Positions 15,373-20,078 of a stretch of 20,078 nt of DNA are shown here, piece after piece. How positions within the stretch are numbered: position 1 is the stretch's first letter; every line of letters begins with the position of its first letter. Source of the stretch: JADGQM01 sp964505935 (GTDB taxonomy: Bacteria; Desulfobacterota; Syntrophobacteria; Syntrophobacterales; Syntrophobacteraceae); NCBI GenBank assembly GCA_964505935.1, contig CAZDKX010000051.1, positions 1 to 20,078 of the forward strand. Reading direction: 5' to 3'. Position numbers and translations under genes: made by a program. Under the pieces are notes generated by a model that worked only from the letters and a program-made list of their open reading frames with translations, ran no database searches and was not told where the DNA came from.

Positions 15373-16626
15373 ATGAAAGGTAAACTGAAGCAGGGATTAG
15401 TTCTGATTGTTATGGCGGGCGTCATTGGCAGTGCTCACTTATGCTGGGGGGCGGGTTTCGCCCTCTACGAAGGCAGCGCCCGAGGAAACGCTCTCGGCGG
15501 CGCAACGGTGGGAAGAGCGGACGACCCTTCGGCTCTGTTCTTCAATCCTGCAGGAGTCACCCAGCTCCCCGGTACCCAGGTAATGGCCGGCGCTACCTTT
15601 ATCATGCCCAAGACCGATGTGACGACCCAGGCTTATAGCGGCGCACCGGGTGTCACGACCACCAGTGAGTCCAATGTGTGGGTCCCTCCTCATCTTTACC
15701 TCACCTATCAGGCCACGGACAGGGTCTGGCTGGGATTGGGCGTGTTTTCTCCCTTTGGGCTCGGCACGGAATTCAACTCCTCCTGGCCCGGGCGATACAA
15801 TAGCTACAATGCGGTCATTCAGACTATGACCATCAACCCGAACATCGCCTTCAAACTGAACGACAGGCTTTCCATGGCGATCGGCCTGGATTTTATGTAT
15901 TTCAAGTTGAAGTTGGAGCAGATGGTCCCCACGGTTTTCGGCGATGTGAGCCAATCCCTCAAAGGCGACAGCTGGGGCGTCGGATTGAACTTTGCCCTGC
16001 ACTACAAGCCTTGCGAATGGATGAAGCTTGGCGCTTCCTACCGCAGTCAGGTGACCCAGAGTGTCGGCGGGGATGCCACGTATAACAAACCAAGTGCCTC
16101 CCTGCCTGTCTTCTATGACGGCAAAGTCAGCGGCAACGTGACCCTGCCGGACGAAGTCTTTTTCGGTGCGACTTTCTATCCGATCAAGAAGCTCAGTTTC
16201 GAGGTGGGGGGCATCTGGACGCACTGGGGCACCTATGATGCGCTGACCATCGAGTATGCCAATGTGAAGTCCGTTGGAGCACCGAGCGTCACTCGCGAGA
16301 AGAACTGGGATGACACCTGGCGCCTTTTCTTCGGCGTTGAGTACAACACCACCGACTGGCTGGATTTACGGGCGGGCTTCGTTTGGGATCAGGAACCCGT
16401 GAACGATCTCTATGTCGATTATCTGGTACCTGCGGATGATCGCTATCTGATCAGTTTTGGGCCGGGCTTCAAGTGGCGGAACTGGACCTTGGATCTCTCC
16501 TACACCTATCTCATCATCACTGATCGCGACTATGTCGCCGCTCGTCCTAAGGAAGGAGTACTGGAGTCTTCATTCTCCAATGGCTATGCTCACATGATCG
16601 GCTGCAGCATCGGCTACAAGTTCTAG
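15373..16626 (+). CDS. FadL/OmpP1/TodX-family outer-membrane transporter
   Basis: Outer-membrane beta-barrel for uptake of hydrophobic compounds such as long-chain fatty acids or aromatic hydrocarbons. The 417 residues begin with a signal peptide (MKGKLKQG, then hydrophobic LVLIVMAGVIG, cleavage likely after CWGA). The mature N-terminus is the family hallmark GFALYEGSARGNALGGATVG followed by DDPSALFFNPAGVTQLPG. Alternating polar and aromatic strands continue to the C-terminal GYKF, whose terminal Phe is the usual barrel-assembly signal. A GTG at 15358 is in frame, but GGAGGG lies 5 nt before the ATG at 15373, which also gives a sensible signal peptide. Monocistronic, closed by the terminator at 16655. 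The substrate is unknown. Confidence 0.92.
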   Translation: MKGKLKQGLVLIVMAGVIGSAHLCWGAGFALYEGSARGNALGGATVGRADDPSALFFNPAGVTQLPGTQVMAGATFIMPKTDVTTQAYSGAPGVTTTSESNVWVPPHLYLTYQATDRVWLGLGVFSPFGLGTEFNSSWPGRYNSYNAVIQTMTINPNIAFKLNDRLSMAIGLDFMYFKLKLEQMVPTVFGDVSQSLKGDSWGVGLNFALHYKPCEWMKLGASYRSQVTQSVGGDATYNKPSASLPVFYDGKVSGNVTLPDEVFFGATFYPIKKLSFEVGGIWTHWGTYDALTIEYANVKSVGAPSVTREKNWDDTWRLFFGVEYNTTDWLDLRAGFVWDQEPVNDLYVDYLVPADDRYLISFGPGFKWRNWTLDLSYTYLIITDRDYVAARPKEGVLESSFSNGYAHMIGCSIGYKF

Positions 16627-16654
16627 CTTGTTTCCCGCAAGTCTGGGTTTAATC

Positions 16655-16687
16655 AAGGGCCTGGAGAGAATCCGGGCCCTTTCTATT
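16655..16687 (+). terminator. Intrinsic terminator after the FadL porin
   Basis: AAGGGCCTGG (16655-16664), 7-nt loop, CCGGGCCCTT (16672-16681), followed by a pyrimidine-rich TCTATT. The stem is 10 bp with one G-T pair. It ends only 15 to 20 nt before the AICAR transformylase start, so readthrough or processing could feed that gene. Confidence 0.75.
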
Positions 16688-16701
16688 AGGGAGGGCGACA
16701 C

Positions 16702-17991
16702 ATGACGCAAGATCTCAAGAAAATGTACCGCACCGTGATGGAAGATCATTTTCCCGACTCGCTGCGCATCACTTTCGGGGACCAGGAACTGGTCTACCGC
16801 AAGCGCAGCTGGAAGTTTCCCGACGACAAGTCGGGGGAACTCATCGAGAAGGGATTGCGCTACGGCGAGAACCCGGGCCAGGAGGCAGCCCTGTACGAAC
16901 TGACCGGTGGGCACCTCACCCTTGGCGGCTGTCGTTTCATTGATCCGCAAAACGGCTTGGTGAGCGCTATCAAAGAGGAAGACATGCTCCAGGAGGGCAA
17001 GCATCCCGGCAAGACCAATCTCACCGACCTGGATAACGGTCTGAATATCCTCAAGTATCTGATGGCCAAACCCGCTGCCGTCATCCTCAAGCACAACAAT
17101 CCCTGCGGGGCCGCTTACGGCAGCACCCTCTTCGATGCCTACCACCGCGCCAATCGCGCCGACCGCATTGCGGCCTTCGGAGGCTGCCTGGTGCTCAACC
17201 GCCCCGTTGACAAGGAAACAGCAGCCTTCATTGCCGAAAACTACCTCGAGGTGGTTGCAGCGCCGGATTTTGAGGAGGGTACCCTCGCGCTGCTCAAACG
17301 CCGCACGAACCTCAGAATCATCCAGGTGGCCAGGATCGATCGGCTGACCGACCATCTCTCCCTGCGCTTCGTCGACTTCAAATCGCTCATTGACGGCGGG
17401 TTGATCGTGCAGCAATCGCCCCTCAACAAGGTTCAGGGGGCCGGGGATTTGAAAGTGGCCGAAACCGTCTATCAGGGGAAAACCTACCGGATCAACCGCG
17501 AACCCACCGCTCAGGAGATGCAGGACCTCCTCTTTGGTTGGTTTGTGGAACAGGGGGTGACTTCCAATTCCGTCCTTTACGTCAAGAATGAATGCACGGT
17601 TGGGATCGGGACCGGGGAGCAGGACCGGGTGGGGGTTGCCGAAATTGCCGTCTACAAAGCCTACCAGAAATATGCCGACGCGCTCTGCTTCGATCGCCAC
17701 GGCATACCCTACAAAGAGCTGGAACTGGCCATCGAAAAGGGGCAGCGGCCGCAGGAACAAAAAGACCTCATCGATCAGGAAACAAAAGCCGCCCGCGGCG
17801 GGTTGATCGGGGCCGCCATGGTCTCCGACGCGTTCTTTCCCTTCCGCGACGGCGTGGATGTGGGCCTTCGGCAGGGGATCACGGCGGTGGTTCAGCCGGG
17901 CGGGTCCATGAGGGACTGGGAGGTCATCGAAGCCTGCAATGAAGCCAACGCAACCATGGTCTTGACGGGCCAGCGGGCCTTCAAACACTGA
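16702..17991 (+). CDS. purH: Stand-alone AICAR transformylase (PurH C-terminal domain type)
   Basis: Formylates AICAR to FAICAR using 10-formyl-tetrahydrofolate, the penultimate step of IMP synthesis. The 429 residues cover only the AICARFT half of PurH: GLRYGENPGQ (51-60), LKHNNPCGAA (129-138) with the catalytic Lys-His pair, SDAFFPFRDGVD, VQPGGSMRD and TGQRAFKH at the end. The N-terminal MGS-like IMP cyclohydrolase domain (about 200 residues in bifunctional PurH) is absent, and the frame begins with its own ATG 6 to 7 nt after GGGAGGG, so this is not a truncation by the window. The usual QGKELSYNN segment is replaced by HPGKTNLTDLDNGLNIL. A separate IMP cyclohydrolase must exist elsewhere. 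Its stop overlaps the convergent ubiX end by 11 nt. Confidence 0.9.
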   Translation: MTQDLKKMYRTVMEDHFPDSLRITFGDQELVYRKRSWKFPDDKSGELIEKGLRYGENPGQEAALYELTGGHLTLGGCRFIDPQNGLVSAIKEEDMLQEGKHPGKTNLTDLDNGLNILKYLMAKPAAVILKHNNPCGAAYGSTLFDAYHRANRADRIAAFGGCLVLNRPVDKETAAFIAENYLEVVAAPDFEEGTLALLKRRTNLRIIQVARIDRLTDHLSLRFVDFKSLIDGGLIVQQSPLNKVQGAGDLKVAETVYQGKTYRINREPTAQEMQDLLFGWFVEQGVTSNSVLYVKNECTVGIGTGEQDRVGVAEIAVYKAYQKYADALCFDRHGIPYKELELAIEKGQRPQEQKDLIDQETKAARGGLIGAAMVSDAFFPFRDGVDVGLRQGITAVVQPGGSMRDWEVIEACNEANATMVLTGQRAFKH

Positions 17992-18565
17992 TCACGGCAG
18001 GATGATCCGGTGTCCACGGCGGCACCAGGGTTTGCGGCAGGTGCAACTGTTCCATGATCCGCGCCACCACGAAGCGCACCAGATCGTCCACCGCCCGCGG
18101 CCGATGATAGAAGCCCGGCATTGCCGGCAGGATGACCGCACCGGCGCGGGAAAGCCGAAGCATGTTTTCCAGGTGGATGGCATTCAACGGGGTCTCCCGG
18201 GGAACGAGCACCAAGCGGCGGCCCTCTTTGAGGCACACATCGGCGGCGCGGTGAATGAGGTTCCGCGAAATGCCGTTGGCGATGGCCCCGAGGGTGCCCA
18301 TGGAACAGGGCACCACCGCCATGCCTGCGGAAAGAAAAGAGCCGCTGGCGAACGGTGCGGTGAAATCGTGTTCGCGGTAGACCGCAATGCCTGAAGGCAG
18401 ATCTTCCTGCAGCGGTTTGCCGATCTCCAGTTCATAGACCATGCGTCCCGCCTCGGAAGCAACCAGATGGATGACTACCTTCGACGCCAAGGTCTGCATC
18501 AGCAACCGGGCATAAGAGGCCCCGCTTGCTCCCGTGACCGCGACAATCACCTGCTTCTTGCGCAT
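17981..18565 (-). CDS. ubiX: UbiX-type flavin prenyltransferase
   Basis: Joins dimethylallyl phosphate to FMN to make prenyl-FMN, the cofactor of UbiD-family decarboxylases. The 194 residues show the flavoprotein start VAVTGASGASYARLLM, the phosphate-binding SAGMAVVPCSMGTLGAIANG, SRNLIHRAADVCLKEGRRL and VPRETPLNAIHLENMLRLS, and PAMPGFYHRP: all expected UbiX landmarks at normal length. GAGGGA lies 8 nt before the ATG, inside the end of the aldolase gene (19 nt overlap), so it is translationally coupled. With mqnA in the same operon, the likely client is the UbiD-like decarboxylase of the futalosine menaquinone pathway, which is not in the window. Confidence 0.95.
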   Translation of the reverse strand: MRKKQVIVAVTGASGASYARLLMQTLASKVVIHLVASEAGRMVYELEIGKPLQEDLPSGIAVYREHDFTAPFASGSFLSAGMAVVPCSMGTLGAIANGISRNLIHRAADVCLKEGRRLVLVPRETPLNAIHLENMLRLSRAGAVILPAMPGFYHRPRAVDDLVRFVVARIMEQLHLPQTLVPPWTPDHPAVISV

Positions 18566-19374
18566 AGCGCCAATCCCTCTTCACCAGCCTCATCCCAGGC
18601 CCTGTCGGCAGCAATCCCCCGGTGCACAATCCCGCGAAGGGCCCTCAAGAGCCGTTCGGGATGAAGGCTCTGAAAGATGTTCCTGCCGATGGCAACGCCT
18701 TCTGCTCCCGCTGCCAACGCCTTTTCCACCCGCTCCAGAAAAACCGGGATGTCGGCGCTCCTGCTTCCGCCCGCAACGACCACCGGGACCGGCAACCCCG
18801 CCGTGATCTCTTTGAACAGGCGAAAGTCTTCCGGCATGGCAATCTTGATGATATCAGCGCCCAATTCGGCGGCAATCCTCGCGGCATGGGCCACGGCGAC
18901 ATCGGGGATGGCCGCAGCCCCGCGGCCGTCGCGCACGTAAATCATCACCAGGAGCGGTACCTGCCACACGAGGCAGGCTTCGCCTACCCGGCCAAGGTCC
19001 CGAAGCATCCGCGGCTCGTCAGGGTTTCCCAGGTTGACATGGATCGAGACCCCATCCGCCCCCCGCCGGAGCGCCTCTTCGACCGACCCGATCAATACCT
19101 TATGATGAAGTGCCGGTCCTAACTGACTGCTGGCGGAAAGATGCATGAAAATCCCCGGCAGTTTTCCCCTCAGCCCTTCCAGGAAACCCAGCATGCCTTT
19201 ATAGAGGACGAGGGCGTCGGCACCCTCCCGTACGCCCATCCGAATGGCCTGTTCCGGGCGTTCCAGGCCCCTAATCGGACCCAGGCTCACACCATGATCG
19301 AGGGGCAGGATCACCATCCGCCCGTTGGGTGAGTTCCGGAAGCGCTGCAACCGCAGGATTTTCCCGCCTATCAT
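18547..19374 (-). CDS. DhnA-type class I aldolase, ADH-synthase-like (AroA')
   Basis: Member of the DeoC/FbaB/LacD aldolase family that forms a Schiff base. Two functions are known for close members: fructose-bisphosphate aldolase, and 2-amino-3,7-dideoxy-D-threo-hept-6-ulosonate synthase, the first step of the alternative route to dehydroquinate. The N-terminal GGKILRLQRF, LPLDHGVSLGPIRGLE, the ADIIKIAMPEDF strand with the likely catalytic Lys, VVVAGGS and AIGRNIFQ are all present. An ATG at 19401 overlaps the mqnA stop (TAATG) and would add nine residues. I prefer the ATG at 19374 because GGGAG lies 6 nt before it and because family members start near this point (275 residues). Lying between mqnA, which consumes chorismate, and ubiX, the ADH-synthase role is favoured. 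dehQ-type DHQ synthase II is not in the window. Confidence 0.82.
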   Translation of the reverse strand: MIGGKILRLQRFRNSPNGRMVILPLDHGVSLGPIRGLERPEQAIRMGVREGADALVLYKGMLGFLEGLRGKLPGIFMHLSASSQLGPALHHKVLIGSVEEALRRGADGVSIHVNLGNPDEPRMLRDLGRVGEACLVWQVPLLVMIYVRDGRGAAAIPDVAVAHAARIAAELGADIIKIAMPEDFRLFKEITAGLPVPVVVAGGSRSADIPVFLERVEKALAAGAEGVAIGRNIFQSLHPERLLRALRGIVHRGIAADRAWDEAGEEGLALCARSR

Positions 19375-19400
19375 GCCTATCTCCCGTGATGAGTTCGCCA

Positions 19401-20078
19401 TTACGCCACGAAGGCCAGCCTCGAATAAACCTGCAGGGATGGCACCCGGCTGATTTCCCCAAAACCCGCCAGCTGTTCAAAATAGCAGGCCAGCCCAGCT
19501 TTCTGATCCTCTTCCAGATCATAGTTCAGGCACCGGTAGTATTCCTGGAGTTGCTCAAAATTCAGGATCCCTCGTTTGACCGCTTCCCGACAGATCTCGT
19601 CCCGATGGTAACAGCCCCATGCTTTTGCCAGGGACAGGGCGTCGAGACCTTGGCCCAGCATCCCGTTGCAGCGTTCGAGGGCCTGCCGCTGAATCACCCA
19701 CAGGGCAAAAACAAAGGGCAGTCCCGTCAACTTGAGCCAGGCTTCACCCAGATCCAGACGATACGGATAGCGAGGGTGCCGGCGAAGCTGCAGGGCTTCG
19801 TCGCCAATGGCCAGCATGGCCACGGGTGGTTCATCCCCACCCAATGCCTCCATGCAGCTGCCCGGTTGGAGTACGGCTTCCAGCCCCACCTGCCTGGTGA
19901 GCAGGATCTTGAGCAAGGCCACCGACGTATGGGATTGGGAGGTGACCAGGATGGTCCGGCCGGCCAACTGTTCGATCGGCCGCTGACTCAAGAGCAGTAC
20001 GCTCTGAACCGGTCCCCGGCAACTGATGGAGAGGTCGGGAAGGATCAGATAGCGTTCGGGGTAGCGGGCATATTCGAT
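19401..20078 (-). CDS. mqnA: MqnA: chorismate dehydratase (futalosine menaquinone pathway), 5' end cut by window
   Basis: Converts chorismate to 3-[(1-carboxyvinyl)oxy]benzoate, the entry step of the futalosine route to menaquinone. The frame is open to the window edge. The first 29 visible codons read IEYARYPERYLILPDLSIS and CRGPVQSVLLL, which matches the family segment LPDLSISS-GPV-SVLLFS, so the TTG at 19991 is not the true start. About 50 residues should be missing compared with the usual 270 to 290. Further landmarks are TSQSHTSVALLKILL, AMLAIGDEALQ, YRLDLGEAWLKLTGLPFVFALWV and the C-terminal YYRCLNYDLEEDQKAGLACYF. Its TAA lies 26 nt before the preferred aldolase start and shares a base with an alternative start, pointing to one operon. 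Confidence 0.92.
   Translation of the reverse strand: MEYARYPERYLILPDLSISCRGPVQSVLLLSQRPIEQLAGRTILVTSQSHTSVALLKILLTRQVGLEAVLQPGSCMEALGGDEPPVAMLAIGDEALQLRRHPRYPYRLDLGEAWLKLTGLPFVFALWVIQRQALERCNGMLGQGLDALSLAKAWGCYHRDEICREAVKRGILNFEQLQEYYRCLNYDLEEDQKAGLACYFEQLAGFGEISRVPSLQVYSRLAFVA

Noticed and set aside
16570..17988. 472-codon minus-strand frame antisense to the AICAR transformylase
   Set aside because: Shadow frame; the sense product has all the transformylase motifs.

Overview
The window looks like a chromosomal stretch from a strictly anaerobic Gram-negative bacterium. Desulfobacterota (the former Deltaproteobacteria, perhaps Syntrophobacterales-like) is the best guess. Inference from gene content: a leftward cinA-thpR-recA-alaS cluster, a single-domain MetE-like methionine synthase, a molybdenum-cofactor nucleotide operon, futalosine-pathway menaquinone genes, a stand-alone AICAR transformylase, and an outer-membrane FadL-type porin ending in Phe. 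No tRNA, rRNA, CRISPR array, transposase, phage gene or recognisable defence system was seen.

Layout. (1) 1-302: a stop-blocked fragment of a TPR protein and otherwise nothing clear. (2) 303-7034, leftward: larC, cinA, thpR, recA, alaS, tightly packed (9 nt gap, abutting, 13 nt overlap, 31 nt gap), very likely one operon; recX, often found between recA and alaS, is missing. (3) 7035-7346: divergent intergenic region with a good promoter for dnaN. (4) 7347-8459, rightward: a solitary beta-clamp gene, visibly AT-richer than its neighbours. (5) 8548-9348, leftward: lgt, whose ribosome binding site lies inside an 18-bp palindrome. (6) 9439-11918, rightward: mobB-mobA-moeA, translationally coupled, followed by a CDP-alcohol phosphatidyltransferase at 12053-12694. 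(7) 12695-13813: a REP-like hairpin, a leftward AbrB-family regulator and its long structured leader. (8) 13814-14881, leftward: MetE-like protein; a 491-nt divergent gap; then rightward FadL porin, a terminator, and the AICAR transformylase (to 17991). (9) 17981-20078, leftward: mqnA (cut by the window edge), a DhnA-type aldolase (ADH-synthase-like) and ubiX, with overlapping or nearly touching genes.

How the genes fit together. Region 2 combines DNA repair and translation with NAD/nickel-cofactor chemistry. Region 6 makes and nucleotidylates molybdopterin cofactors for anaerobic oxidoreductases such as formate dehydrogenases. Region 9 is a quinone operon: the aldolase could feed the early shikimate pathway to chorismate, MqnA consumes chorismate, and UbiX makes the prenylated flavin used by UbiD-type decarboxylases. 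Most of the window is recognisable housekeeping. The less ordinary points are the occluded lgt ribosome binding site, the MoeA with altered signature residues, the one-domain MetE and PurH proteins, the aldolase inside the menaquinone operon, and two intergenic leftward frames that share a PTGSSR peptide core.
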